Assembly (NCBI RefSeq): GCF_000023445.1
Contig: NC_012881.1
Location: 4,047,501-4,111,500, forward strand
Reading direction: 5' to 3'
Length of the DNA: 64,000 bases
Source: Maridesulfovibrio salexigens DSM 2638
Lineage (GTDB): Bacteria > Desulfobacterota > Desulfovibrionia > Desulfovibrionales > Desulfovibrionaceae
The translations under genes were made by a program, and so were the position numbers. Below are positions 8,462-17,306 of this stretch, piece after piece. The notes beneath the pieces were generated by a model. The model saw only the letters and a program-made list of their open reading frames with translations, ran no database searches and was not told the DNA's origin. Position 1 is the first letter of the stretch. Every line of letters starts with the position of its first letter.

Positions 8462-10171
8462 ATGATCAAAAAGATCAAAGGACTCCTGAACCCGGCTCAG
8501 AAAAAAAGTATTTTCGCGCTGGTTGTTCTGTCCATTCTTATATCGGGCATAGAAACCGTTGGTATTTCGGCTATTTTGCCATTTATTTCTGTTGCGAGTG
8601 ATTTTTCACTGGTAACAGGTAATAAATACTACAATTTTGCCTACACTTTTTTTGGGTTCAGCGATGCACAGTCCTTTGTCATCACTTTCGGCCTTGTTTT
8701 GATCGGATTTTACGTATCCAGAGGGTTTCTCAATCTCTGTTACATGTATTTTATTCAGAGATATTCACAAGGAATATTTCTATCCCTTGGAACTAAACTG
8801 TTTTCTAATTATGTGCATATCAAATATCAGGATATGACCACTCGAAACAGCTCAGATCTTTCCAAGAAACTGATCACTGAAACAAACAATGCAGCTCTTT
8901 TCTTTTATTCCTTACTGTTGCTGATTTCTGAACTTTTTGTATCTTCCTTTCTTTATACTGCATTACTGGTGGTCAACTGGAAGGTTACGCTGGCCCTTAC
9001 CGGTTTTCTCGGACTAATGGTCCTGCTGCTGATCAAAATTGTTTCCCGGCTGATCAAAAAAGAAGGGTTGAAACGAAACCAGTTTCAGGAAGTATACTAC
9101 CGCACCATTAGCGAAACCCTGAGCAACCTGAAATTCATTAAGCTCATGGCCGGAGAAAAAACAGCTATCAATGCTCTGCACAAGTCTGGAAAGGGATACG
9201 TTGATGCCATGGTAATGAACAACACCTATAATACAGTTCCCCGACTTTCTCTTGAAAGTATCGGATTCTCCATGCTTATCGCGGCCCTGATTCTGGCTTT
9301 ACAGAGCGGGCAGGCTATTTCATCGATTATCCCGGTCGTATCTCTTTTTGGTTTGGCAATGTACCGTATGCTGCCCTCTGTAAACCGCATCCTGAGCAGC
9401 TACAACAATATGCTTTACTACAATAAGAGTATTGACCTGCTCTATGAAGACTTTCACCTCGAGACTCATAGACTGGGCAATGACCCCATTAAATTCAAGG
9501 ACCAGATTAATATTCGAAACATGAGTTTCGGATATACTGAAGAATTGATCCTCAAAAATATTTCCCTGAACATCACAAAGGGTGAAAAAATAGCCCTTAT
9601 CGGTGAAAGCGGGGCAGGCAAAAGCACCCTCGCAGATATTATCATCGGAATGTACACTTCTTTTTCCGGAAATATCGATGTGGATGAGACCCCATTAACA
9701 GAAAAAAATATGCTCTCATGGCGGGAAAAAATTGGTTATATTCCGCAGTCCATTTATCTTTTTGATTCCACAGTGTCAGAAAACGTTGCTTTCGGGCGCA
9801 AATTTGATGAACAGAAGCTGAAAGAAGCACTCAACAAAGCTGAGCTGACTCCTTTTCTAGAACAGAATCAAGGGATCCATACACCTGTGGGTGAAGATGG
9901 GTCACAGCTTTCCGGAGGTCAAAAGCAGAGAATCGGAATAGCACGGGCCATTTACGGCAACCCTGATCTTCTGGTTCTTGATGAAGCCACATCAGCACTG
10001 GACAGCCAAACCGAACAGCGGATCATGGACAATATTTTTAAAGTCAGCGAAGGCAAGACATTAATTATAATCGCACACCGACTCTCTACTATCGAGCAGT
10101 GCGACAAAGTATATAGAATTGAAGACAAAGGCATCCGCCTTATTGAAGATAAAAACACCCTCAAGGGTTAA
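8462..10171 (+). CDS. ABC-type oligosaccharide flippase, PglK/WlaB-like
   Basis: A half-size ABC exporter (569 residues) with an N-terminal membrane domain (about residues 1-310) and a C-terminal ATPase: Walker A GESGAGKST at 381-389, signature LSGGQKQR from 483, and Walker B LVLDEA at 504-509. Both halves look like PglK of Campylobacter jejuni, the ATP-driven flippase for undecaprenyl-PP-linked heptasaccharide in N-glycosylation; the length is nearly the same (about 564). A role in flipping the glycan built by the surrounding transferases is inferred. No Wzx, Wzy or WaaL is seen nearby, which favours a PglK-type over a Wzy-type route. An AAGGA ribosome site precedes the ATG. Lipid-A exporter MsbA is the alternative, but the cluster context argues against it. 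Confidence 0.85.
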   Translation: MIKKIKGLLNPAQKKSIFALVVLSILISGIETVGISAILPFISVASDFSLVTGNKYYNFAYTFFGFSDAQSFVITFGLVLIGFYVSRGFLNLCYMYFIQRYSQGIFLSLGTKLFSNYVHIKYQDMTTRNSSDLSKKLITETNNAALFFYSLLLLISELFVSSFLYTALLVVNWKVTLALTGFLGLMVLLLIKIVSRLIKKEGLKRNQFQEVYYRTISETLSNLKFIKLMAGEKTAINALHKSGKGYVDAMVMNNTYNTVPRLSLESIGFSMLIAALILALQSGQAISSIIPVVSLFGLAMYRMLPSVNRILSSYNNMLYYNKSIDLLYEDFHLETHRLGNDPIKFKDQINIRNMSFGYTEELILKNISLNITKGEKIALIGESGAGKSTLADIIIGMYTSFSGNIDVDETPLTEKNMLSWREKIGYIPQSIYLFDSTVSENVAFGRKFDEQKLKEALNKAELTPFLEQNQGIHTPVGEDGSQLSGGQKQRIGIARAIYGNPDLLVLDEATSALDSQTEQRIMDNIFKVSEGKTLIIIAHRLSTIEQCDKVYRIEDKGIRLIEDKNTLKG

Positions 10172-10183
10172 GAGGAGAATATA

Positions 10184-11176
10184 ATGTTTAACGGAAAAAG
10201 TATTCTGATCACTGGCGGAACAGGTTCATTCGGCCATAAATGTGTTAAAATGATTCTGGAAAAATACTCTCCCAAAAGATTGATCATATACAGCCGTGAC
10301 GAATTCAAACAGTACGAAATGTCACGCAAATTCTCCGACAAAGAATTTCCCTGCATGCGCTACTTCATCGGTGATGTGCGCGATAAGGAAAGACTCTACC
10401 GGGCACTAAAAGGAGTTGACTTTCTGATCCATGCAGCAGCCATGAAACAGGTTCCAGCTTCAGAGTACAACCCATTTGAAGCCATCAAGACCAACATCAT
10501 CGGTGCCCAGAACCTTATTAACACTGCCATTGATGTCGGCGTAAAAAAAGTAATCGCGCTCAGCACCGATAAAGCTGTAAGCCCGGTCAACCTCTACGGT
10601 GCCACCAAGCTCTGTTCTGATAAACTTTTTGTGGCTGGAAACCTTTACGCCGGATCCGAGGACACCAAATTCAGCGTTGTCCGTTACGGAAACGTTGTTG
10701 GCAGCCGGGGCAGCGTTGTTCCCCTTTTCCAGAAACAAAAAGAAACTGGAACCTTGACCATCACTGATCCACGCATGACTCGCTTCTGGACCACTCTTGA
10801 TGATGCAGTACAATTCGTTCTTGACGGTTTTGAAAGAATGGTCGGCGGCGAAATCTTCGTCCAGAAAATTCCGAGCATGAAGATTACTGATCTGGCCAAA
10901 GCCATGGGACCGGATTGCGAACAGAAAATCATAGGCATCCGTCCCGGCGAAAAGCTGCATGAAATGATGATTTCCGCAGATGACGCCCGCAACACAGCTG
11001 AGTTCGACGAATATTATGTAATCAAACCCGACACCGGTTTTATGAACAGACAGGCTGAAATGATAGGCGGCAGCCCCGTTGTAGAAGGTTTTGAATACTC
11101 TTCAGACAGCAATGTAGACTGGGTTGACGAAAAAGGATTGATCAAAATGATTTCAACCATAGAGATAGACCATTAG
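10184..11176 (+). CDS. pseB: UDP-N-acetylglucosamine 4,6-dehydratase (inverting)
   Basis: First step of CMP-pseudaminic acid synthesis: it converts UDP-GlcNAc to UDP-2-acetamido-2,6-dideoxy-beta-L-arabino-hexos-4-ulose. The protein has 330 residues, the normal PseB/FlaA1 length. The N-terminus carries TGGTGSFG for NADP binding, then IIYSRDEFKQYEM, a stretch characteristic of PseB. The catalytic pair is Y138 and K142 in YGATK. It has a strong AGGAG site and is followed 9 bases later by pseC, so it starts a pse operon that shares a transcript with the upstream flippase gene. Confidence 0.93.
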   Translation: MFNGKSILITGGTGSFGHKCVKMILEKYSPKRLIIYSRDEFKQYEMSRKFSDKEFPCMRYFIGDVRDKERLYRALKGVDFLIHAAAMKQVPASEYNPFEAIKTNIIGAQNLINTAIDVGVKKVIALSTDKAVSPVNLYGATKLCSDKLFVAGNLYAGSEDTKFSVVRYGNVVGSRGSVVPLFQKQKETGTLTITDPRMTRFWTTLDDAVQFVLDGFERMVGGEIFVQKIPSMKITDLAKAMGPDCEQKIIGIRPGEKLHEMMISADDARNTAEFDEYYVIKPDTGFMNRQAEMIGGSPVVEGFEYSSDSNVDWVDEKGLIKMISTIEIDH

Positions 11177-11185
11177 AGGTTCACT

Positions 11186-12331
11186 GTGGGTAATTCTAAA
11201 AATATTCCATACGGTCGCCAGTCAATTGACGAACAGGATCTCAAAGCCGTTACTGATGCTCTTACCTCAGGGTGGCTGACAACCGGTCCGAAAGTGGCTG
11301 AGTTCGAACAAGCAATCGCCAAAATATCCGGCGTAGCCCACGGAGTGGCTGTAAACAGTGGTACCGCGGCCCTGCATGCTGCCATGTTCGCCTTTGAGGT
11401 AAAAGAAGGTGATGAGGTCATTGTTCCGCCGATGACCTTTGCTGCTTCTGCCAACTGCGTTGCCTACATGGGGGCAACCCCGGTATTTGCGGATGTTGAT
11501 CCTGACACCCTGCTCATCGATCCTGCTGAAGTGGAAAAGAAAATTACCTCCAAAACAAAAGGGATCATCGCAGTTGATTACGCGGGTCAGCCTTGTGATT
11601 ATGAAGCCTTGCGCAACATCGCGGACAAACATGGAATCTTCCTTGCCGCAGACGGTTGCCACTCCATCGGCGGAAGCCTGAACGGTAAACCTGTAGGTTC
11701 ACTGGCTGACATCACCCTGTACAGCTTTCACCCGGTCAAGCACATGACCACCGGGGAAGGCGGCATGGCTGTGACCGACAACGCTGAATACGATAAGCGC
11801 ATGCGCATTTTCCGGAACCACGGCATCACTGCCGATTTCAGGCAGCGTGACGGCTGGTTCTATGAAATGCAGGAACTGGGCTTCAACTACAGAATCACTG
11901 ATTTTCAATGTGCACTCGGTTTAAGCCAGCTTTCCAGACTTCCTGAATGGATTGCCCGAAGACGGGAAATTGCCGCCATATACGACAAAGAATTTGCCGC
12001 CATGGAAGGTATTGCTCCTCTCGGTAAACAGGAAGGGGCAAAACATGCATACCACCTCTACGTGATAAATCTGGAAGGTGAAAACCGCAGCGATAAGCGC
12101 AAAGCTGTATTCGACTACCTGCGCGGACACGGTCTAGGCGTACAGGTTCACTATATTCCGGTACATCTACACCCGTATTACAAAAACAACTTCGGAACCC
12201 ATGAAGGCATGTGCCCGGTTGCAGAAAAAGCTTATGAAGGCTTAATCTCGCTGCCCATGTTCCCGCTCATGGAAAATGAAGATATTGAATACGTTGTTGA
12301 AACCGTGCAGACAGCCTTAAGGCAAGGATAA
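11186..12331 (+). CDS. pseC: UDP-4-amino-4,6-dideoxy-N-acetyl-beta-L-altrosamine transaminase
   Basis: Second step of pseudaminic acid synthesis: a PLP enzyme that aminates C4 of the PseB product using glutamate. The 381-residue DegT-family protein begins with the PseC hallmark YGRQSIDEQDL and GWLTTGP. The PLP lysine is K185 in SFHPVKHMTTGEGG, and the cofactor aspartate lies in AADGCHS. The start is a GTG with an AGAGG site upstream. The gene sits between pseB and pseF. Confidence 0.93.
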   Translation: MGNSKNIPYGRQSIDEQDLKAVTDALTSGWLTTGPKVAEFEQAIAKISGVAHGVAVNSGTAALHAAMFAFEVKEGDEVIVPPMTFAASANCVAYMGATPVFADVDPDTLLIDPAEVEKKITSKTKGIIAVDYAGQPCDYEALRNIADKHGIFLAADGCHSIGGSLNGKPVGSLADITLYSFHPVKHMTTGEGGMAVTDNAEYDKRMRIFRNHGITADFRQRDGWFYEMQELGFNYRITDFQCALGLSQLSRLPEWIARRREIAAIYDKEFAAMEGIAPLGKQEGAKHAYHLYVINLEGENRSDKRKAVFDYLRGHGLGVQVHYIPVHLHPYYKNNFGTHEGMCPVAEKAYEGLISLPMFPLMENEDIEYVVETVQTALRQG

Positions 12332-12335
12332 ACCT

Positions 12336-13034
12336 ATGTGTATAGCCGTTATTCCGGCCCGTGGGGGAAGTAAGCGAATAAAAAACAAAAATATTAAGGA
12401 TTTCGCAAGCAAACCAATTCTCTACTATTCAATTACAGCCGCAATTGAAAGTGGACTATTCAGTCATGTCATAGTCTCAACCGACTCTGATGACATTGCT
12501 GAGGTGGCGGAAAAATACGGTGCCATTGCCCCGTTCAGACGCCCTGCCGAGCTTTCGGATGATTACACCCCCACGGCTCCAGTCTTGATGCACGCCATAG
12601 ACTGGGCCATGGAAAACGGGATTAATGCTAAACATGCATGCTGCATCTACCCCACAGCACCATTTGTACGTCCGGCAGACCTTAAGGAAGGGTTTGAACT
12701 CTTAACCTCAAAAGACGCGCACTCGGTTCTAGCAGTGACTACTTTCCCGTTTCCTATCCAGCGAGCACTTAGAATTAACAGCAAGGGATTTATGGAGATG
12801 TTCTGGCCTGAACATGAAATGACCCGATCACAGGATTTACCTGAAGCATACCATGATGCCGGACAATTCTGTTGGGTAAATTGTAAAAAATTTCGTAAAA
12901 ATAACAGGATGTATTCCGAAGAAACTATCCCTGTGACCTTACCTCGTAATTTAGTGCAGGACATCGATACACTTGAAGATTGGGAAGCAGCTGAAGTAAA
13001 ATTTGAAATACTAAAAAAACAATCCTTAATTTAA
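12336..13034 (+). CDS. pseF: Pseudaminic acid cytidylyltransferase
   Basis: Last step of the pathway: it activates pseudaminic acid with CTP to give CMP-Pse, the donor for glycosyltransferases. The 232-residue protein has the CMP-sialate synthetase signature IPARGGSKRIKNKN at residues 6-19 and the VIVSTDSDDIAEVA segment. The length suits PseF rather than the longer NeuA. An AAGGA site precedes the ATG, and the gene starts 4 bases after pseC. Local base composition begins to drift to A+T from here. Confidence 0.9.
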   Translation: MCIAVIPARGGSKRIKNKNIKDFASKPILYYSITAAIESGLFSHVIVSTDSDDIAEVAEKYGAIAPFRRPAELSDDYTPTAPVLMHAIDWAMENGINAKHACCIYPTAPFVRPADLKEGFELLTSKDAHSVLAVTTFPFPIQRALRINSKGFMEMFWPEHEMTRSQDLPEAYHDAGQFCWVNCKKFRKNNRMYSEETIPVTLPRNLVQDIDTLEDWEAAEVKFEILKKQSLI

Positions 13035-13065
13035 GCATAATCGACAGCAAGCACAAAGACGCAAA

Positions 13066-14133
13066 ATGGAAATGAAAACAGAAGACCTCTTGGGAAAAGA
13101 TAAAACTCTTATCATAAGGGCTGATGCTAATTCCAAAATCGGAATTGGCCATGTTATGCGGTGCCTCGCTCTCGCTCAAGAGTGGATGGACAGAGGGGGA
13201 CGAGCTATTGTTGTCGGAAAAATTGCTAATACTACTTTAGTTAAAAAAATTCGTAATCTTGGACTAGAATATGAGCCAATAGACGTTTCATATCCTGATT
13301 CTGAGAACGATGCACAAATATTACTCCAAGTTGCGAAGTCTGCACCGGCAGGCAGTTGGATTGTATTGGACGGCTATTTTTTAGATACTATATACCAGAA
13401 GCGAATAAGGAAAAATCATCCCAATACTCTGGTTATCGATGATTGCCATCATCTCAAAAAATATGATGCAGCAGTAATTCTGAATCAGAACCTCGGCGCT
13501 GAAACGATAGTTTATAATGTGAATGAGAACGCTATAGTTTTGGCTGGCTCTAAATATGTCCTGTTAAGAAAAGAATTTAGGACAAGCACAGCAAAACACC
13601 CTGTCACGGCAAATGACGGCCACATCAGTGTTTTGGTTAGTATGGGAGGAGCCGACGCTCTTAATGTGTCTTTAACAATTCTCCAAGCCTTACAAGCTTT
13701 AGGCAACAAGATAGAATTAACACTTGTTGTGGGGCCAGCTTACCCGCATAGACATTCTTTAGATCATTTTGCTCAGAATTCGACATTTAATTTTAACATT
13801 AAATCAAATGTTGAAAATATGGCTGAGCTGATAGCTGAAAATGATATCATAATAGGAGCCGGCGGTTCCTCCTGCTGGGAAGTTTGCAGCATTGGCAGAC
13901 CCTTAGTAATAATTACAACCGCTGATAACCAAATTAGGATTTCAGAAAAGCTGGAAGAAGCCGCTGCCGCTGTTTATTTGGGAAGTGCTGAAAAGATTGA
14001 TCACGAAACAATATATCATGCTGTAAAGTTTCTTGTAAAAGATACAGGTAAAAGACAAGAGCTGTCGCGCAAAGCACTTGAAATATTTGACAATAAAGGC
14101 GTCTCAAGAGTTGTGGACATTCTGGTTGAATAA
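13066..14133 (+). CDS. pseG: UDP-2,4-diacetamido-2,4,6-trideoxy-beta-L-altropyranose hydrolase
   Basis: This GT-B-like enzyme removes UDP from the diacetylated sugar to give 2,4-diacetamido-altropyranose, the substrate of PseI. It is recognised by RADANSKIGIGHVMRCLALAQ-type N-terminus (IGIGHVMRC carries the catalytic-type histidine, about residue 28) and by VSMGGAD and IIGAGGSSCWE in the second half. At 355 residues it is longer than the C. jejuni enzyme (about 274) because of an N-terminal extension and divergence, but it does not contain the GNAT domain seen in PseG-PseH fusions. An ATG two codons downstream could also serve. Confidence 0.85.
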   Translation: MEMKTEDLLGKDKTLIIRADANSKIGIGHVMRCLALAQEWMDRGGRAIVVGKIANTTLVKKIRNLGLEYEPIDVSYPDSENDAQILLQVAKSAPAGSWIVLDGYFLDTIYQKRIRKNHPNTLVIDDCHHLKKYDAAVILNQNLGAETIVYNVNENAIVLAGSKYVLLRKEFRTSTAKHPVTANDGHISVLVSMGGADALNVSLTILQALQALGNKIELTLVVGPAYPHRHSLDHFAQNSTFNFNIKSNVENMAELIAENDIIIGAGGSSCWEVCSIGRPLVIITTADNQIRISEKLEEAAAAVYLGSAEKIDHETIYHAVKFLVKDTGKRQELSRKALEIFDNKGVSRVVDILVE

Positions 14134-14274
14134 ATTATTTGACCCTACTTATATTTTGTTCTCAACTGAGAACTAGTAACTACTCCGACATTTTGGATTT
14201 AAGCAAATTAAGGATGTTATCAGCTGATATCTAAATAAAATTTATCTTCGCTAACTATAAAAAAAGAGAAAAAC

Positions 14275-15345
14275 ATGCCTTACAATAAAAATGTTTATGT
14301 GGAAATTAATGGACAAATGATTGGCCCTGGAAAACGCCCCTTTATTGTGGCGGAGATGTCAGGAAATCATAACGGAGATATCCAAAGAGCGTTTCGAATA
14401 ATTGATGCCGCAAAGCAAGCCGGGGCAGATGCCGTTAAAATTCAAACCTATCGTCCAGATACTATCACGATAAACCATGACAGCCCTGATTTCATGATAA
14501 ACGAAGGGCTTTGGGCTGGATACCGATTGTACGATCTCTATGAGAAAGCACATACGCCTTGGGAGTGGCATAAGCCTCTTTTTGAATATGCCCAAAAAAT
14601 TGGTATAACTCTGTTTTCCGCTCCTTTTGATCACACTGCAGTTGATCTCCTTGAGCAATTAAATACCCCTGCATATAAAATTGCCTCTCCAGAATTGATC
14701 GACTTGCCACTCATTCAAAAAGTTGCCCGAACAGGCAAACCAATCGTGATGTCGACTGGTATGGCGACGCTGGAAGAGATTGAAGAAGCAGTAGAAGCCG
14801 CTCGGAGTGCCGGGGCACAAGACATCATATTACTCCATTGCACTGCAGCCTACCCAACTCCACCGGAAGAAGCTAACCTATCCACAATCAAAGAACTTTC
14901 TGACCGTTTCGGTGTAATGGCAGGCTTATCTGATCATTCGATGGGGACTACAATACCTATTTTAGCTGCAGGACTTGGTGCAGTAATAATTGAGAAACAC
15001 TTCACTCTTTCTCGCAAAGAGGGAGGAGTAGACAGTGCCTTTTCCTTGGAAACTGAAGAATTGACTCAACTGACTGCGGCAGTAAAAGAAGCTCATACAG
15101 CATTAGGTTCTCCCGCTTTTTCTCCTACTAATTCCGAAATGTTGGTGCTTAAGAACCGACGTTCATTGTATGTTGTAAAACCAGTCGTAAAAGGCGAAGC
15201 TCTCACAGAAATGAATATTCGGTCAATTCGACCAGGCAACGGTCTTAAACCCAAATTCTACAACAAGATTATCGGAAAAAAGGCAACTCGTGATCTCAAT
15301 TTCGGAGAACCTCTTGACGCAACTATGATTGAAGGTGGGATTTAG
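14275..15345 (+). CDS. pseI: Pseudaminic acid synthase
   Basis: It condenses the free 2,4-diacetamido-altrose with phosphoenolpyruvate to form pseudaminic acid. The 356-residue protein is a NeuB-family enzyme: N-terminal TIM barrel with IVAEMSGNHNGD, ADAVKIQTY and GLSDHSMG, followed by the SAF/antifreeze domain at the C-terminus (NRRSLYVVK...IRSIRPGNGLKP). A 141-bp A+T-rich gap separates it from pseG; this is where pseH is often found in related clusters, but no reading frame is present there. PseI rather than NeuB/LegI is preferred because of the linked PseB, C, F and G. Confidence 0.9.
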   Translation: MPYNKNVYVEINGQMIGPGKRPFIVAEMSGNHNGDIQRAFRIIDAAKQAGADAVKIQTYRPDTITINHDSPDFMINEGLWAGYRLYDLYEKAHTPWEWHKPLFEYAQKIGITLFSAPFDHTAVDLLEQLNTPAYKIASPELIDLPLIQKVARTGKPIVMSTGMATLEEIEEAVEAARSAGAQDIILLHCTAAYPTPPEEANLSTIKELSDRFGVMAGLSDHSMGTTIPILAAGLGAVIIEKHFTLSRKEGGVDSAFSLETEELTQLTAAVKEAHTALGSPAFSPTNSEMLVLKNRRSLYVVKPVVKGEALTEMNIRSIRPGNGLKPKFYNKIIGKKATRDLNFGEPLDATMIEGGI

Positions 15346-15423
15346 TCCACGGTTAACTTTGTTGAACATTGAGAAATGTTCGATCTGACTGTATTTAATT
15401 TTTTAAATTACAAGGAGTACACA

Positions 15424-16179
15424 ATGTCGCAGAAAGAAACGTTTAGCACTCGAGTAGGTTCAACAAATACTGAAGTTGATCGAAAACACGAAACAGCTCA
15501 ACGGCTGAGAGCCTCTTCAATTCCTAATTCAGAATTACTCGATAATTTAGGATTATACCTTACACGTCAAAATTTATCACGAATCAACTTCATGCAAATG
15601 TTGTATCAAAAAATAGTTCCTGTGCATGGAGTCATAATGGAATTTGGTGTCAGATGGGGGCAAAACATGGCCCTTTTTTCCACTTTACGAGGAATCCATG
15701 AACCATACAATTACAATCGCAAAGTTATTGGTTTTGATACTTTTAGTGGATTTCCATCTGTAAGTGCTCAAGATGGCGAACATGTAGGGATTGGTGATTA
15801 CGGAGTCACAACAGGCTGGTACGATGAGCTTAATGAACTGCTCGACTTTCATAATCAAAACGCACCTATTCCACATAAAAAAAAATATGAATTAGTCAAA
15901 GGCGATGCTTCAGAAACACTACCGGGATATCTTAAGTCAAACCCTGAAACCATCGTAGCGCTCGCATATTTTGATTTCGATATTTATCAACCGACTCATG
16001 ATTGCCTTAGCGCTATATTACCTTATCTCACCAAAGGTAGTATTTTAGCTTTTGATGAACTTAACGTTCCAGACTTTCCAGGTGAAACCATTGCTCTCAA
16101 AGAAATTCTCGGATTATCTAAATATGCTATTAGAAGAGATCCATCAAATCCTCTCACTTCATATATTGTTATTGAATAA
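15424..16179 (+). CDS. TylF/macrocin O-methyltransferase family protein
   Basis: A class I SAM-dependent methyltransferase of 251 residues that probably O-methylates a sugar of the glycan. Recognisable TylF-family segments are IMEFGVRWGQNM (SAM site), VIGFDTFSGFP, LVKGDASETLPGYL and the metal-binding ALAYFDFDIYQPT, with FDELNVPDFPGE near the C-terminus. The ATG at 15424 is chosen because AAGGAG lies 7 bases upstream; the frame stays open 16 codons further up without such a site. It follows pseI, so methylation of a pseudaminic-type residue is a reasonable but unproven guess. Confidence 0.78.
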   Translation: MSQKETFSTRVGSTNTEVDRKHETAQRLRASSIPNSELLDNLGLYLTRQNLSRINFMQMLYQKIVPVHGVIMEFGVRWGQNMALFSTLRGIHEPYNYNRKVIGFDTFSGFPSVSAQDGEHVGIGDYGVTTGWYDELNELLDFHNQNAPIPHKKKYELVKGDASETLPGYLKSNPETIVALAYFDFDIYQPTHDCLSAILPYLTKGSILAFDELNVPDFPGETIALKEILGLSKYAIRRDPSNPLTSYIVIE

Positions 16180-16194
16180 GCATAAGTATGACCA

Positions 16195-16280
16195 TGCTCA
16201 AAGAGGCTCACGTAGGAAGGATAAGATCAGCGAAATGTAGCTCTTTTTGAGCAGAGAGATAGCGGTATAGCACACCGCTA
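16195..16280. repeat. Two adjacent inverted repeats between tylF-like and ATP-grasp genes
   Basis: A long imperfect inverted repeat pairs 16195-16208 with 16239-16253 (TGCTCAAAGAGGCT against AGCTCTTTTTGAGCA). A second hairpin, TAGCGGT at 16260-16266 and ACCGCTA at 16274-16280, follows directly. Neither ends in a T tract, so they are not simple terminators; they may be mRNA processing or stability elements. Function not known. Confidence 0.3.
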
Positions 16281-16304
16281 TACAATTTGATGGAGTAATG
16301 AAGG

Positions 16305-17306
16305 ATGAACAGTAAACGTTTTAGTGTGGCTCACGAAATAATTACAGTCCCAGTAGGAAATGTATTGGTTACTTCCGTATCTCGGAAAGCTCCACTAGTT
16401 CAGGCTATGAAAACTGCCTTGAAACGGATATCCAAAGAAGCACAAGTTATTGCTGGAGACATAGACCCTGATGCTCCTGCGCAGCATGTAGCGGATGCTT
16501 TTTGGATCATGCCTAGGCTGACTAGCAAGGTGCTACCAGATTTGATTCAAGGTTGCCGAGAACGCGGTATCTCAGTTATTCTACCATCTCGCGATGGAGA
16601 ATTGCCTTTCTGGGCGCATCACCGGAAAAAATTTGCCGAAGCAGGTATTGCGATTTTAGTTTCTGAAGAAAAATCAGTAAATCTTTGCTTAGACAAACTT
16701 GAATTTGCCAAGTTCGGAAAGACGGCACATCTTTCTGTTATTAATGCAGCTAAAAAGCCAGGACACGTTGGGACCGGACCGTATGTCGTGAAAGAACGAT
16801 TCGGCGCTGGTTCTAAAAAAATTGGCCTCTCCCTATCCTTAGATGAAGCATTGGCACACGCAAAAACTCTTAAGAATCCTATCTACCAACCCCATATAAC
16901 AGGTCCTGAAATCAGTATTGATGGCTGGGTAAATCAACATGGTGTTGTTATCGGAGTGGTACTACGTCGAAGAGATCGAATAATCGCTGGGGAATCTCAG
17001 GTAACAACCACATTTCGTGACGAAAAACTGGAACGTGAAGCTTCTCTTATATTGAAGCAATATAATTTACGCGGCCCAGTCGTAATGCAGGCTATTATTT
17101 CAAATAATACTATGCACATGATAGAATGCAATCCCCGCTTTGGAGGCGCTTCAACAACATCAATTGCCGCTGGATTAGACTCCCTTTATTGGAGCCTTAT
17201 CGAAGTTTTCGGGCAGGACAAGCCTACTGTTTTCAAACGTACTGCCGACAATGTTAAGCAAGTTAGACTGCCGGTTGACATGGTGTTTTATGATACTGAT
17301 ATTTGA
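16305..17306 (+). CDS. ATP-grasp domain protein (carbamoyl-phosphate synthase large subunit-like)
   Basis: A 333-residue ATP-grasp enzyme, a fold that forms an acyl-phosphate and ligates it to an amine or other nucleophile. Features visible are the N-terminal pre-ATP-grasp Rossmann part (VLVTSVSRKAPLVQAMK, AGDIDPDAPAQHVADAF), the ATP-binding KERFGAGSKKIGLS, and the metal-binding MIECNPRFGGASTTS at about residues 270-290. Such proteins occur inside glycan clusters and are thought to modify amino sugars, but the substrate here is unknown. The gene overlaps the HAD phosphatase gene by 17 bases, suggesting a shared pathway. Ribosome site GGAG lies 11 bases upstream. Confidence 0.75.
   Translation: MNSKRFSVAHEIITVPVGNVLVTSVSRKAPLVQAMKTALKRISKEAQVIAGDIDPDAPAQHVADAFWIMPRLTSKVLPDLIQGCRERGISVILPSRDGELPFWAHHRKKFAEAGIAILVSEEKSVNLCLDKLEFAKFGKTAHLSVINAAKKPGHVGTGPYVVKERFGAGSKKIGLSLSLDEALAHAKTLKNPIYQPHITGPEISIDGWVNQHGVVIGVVLRRRDRIIAGESQVTTTFRDEKLEREASLILKQYNLRGPVVMQAIISNNTMHMIECNPRFGGASTTSIAAGLDSLYWSLIEVFGQDKPTVFKRTADNVKQVRLPVDMVFYDTDI

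Noticed and set aside
8462-10171. MsbA lipid A exporter
   Set aside because: The sequence and context resemble PglK much more than MsbA, and the gene is inside a glycan cluster.
14134-14274. Possible remnant of pseH between pseG and pseI
   Set aside because: The 141-bp gap is A+T-rich and has stops in all frames; no GNAT motif is visible.
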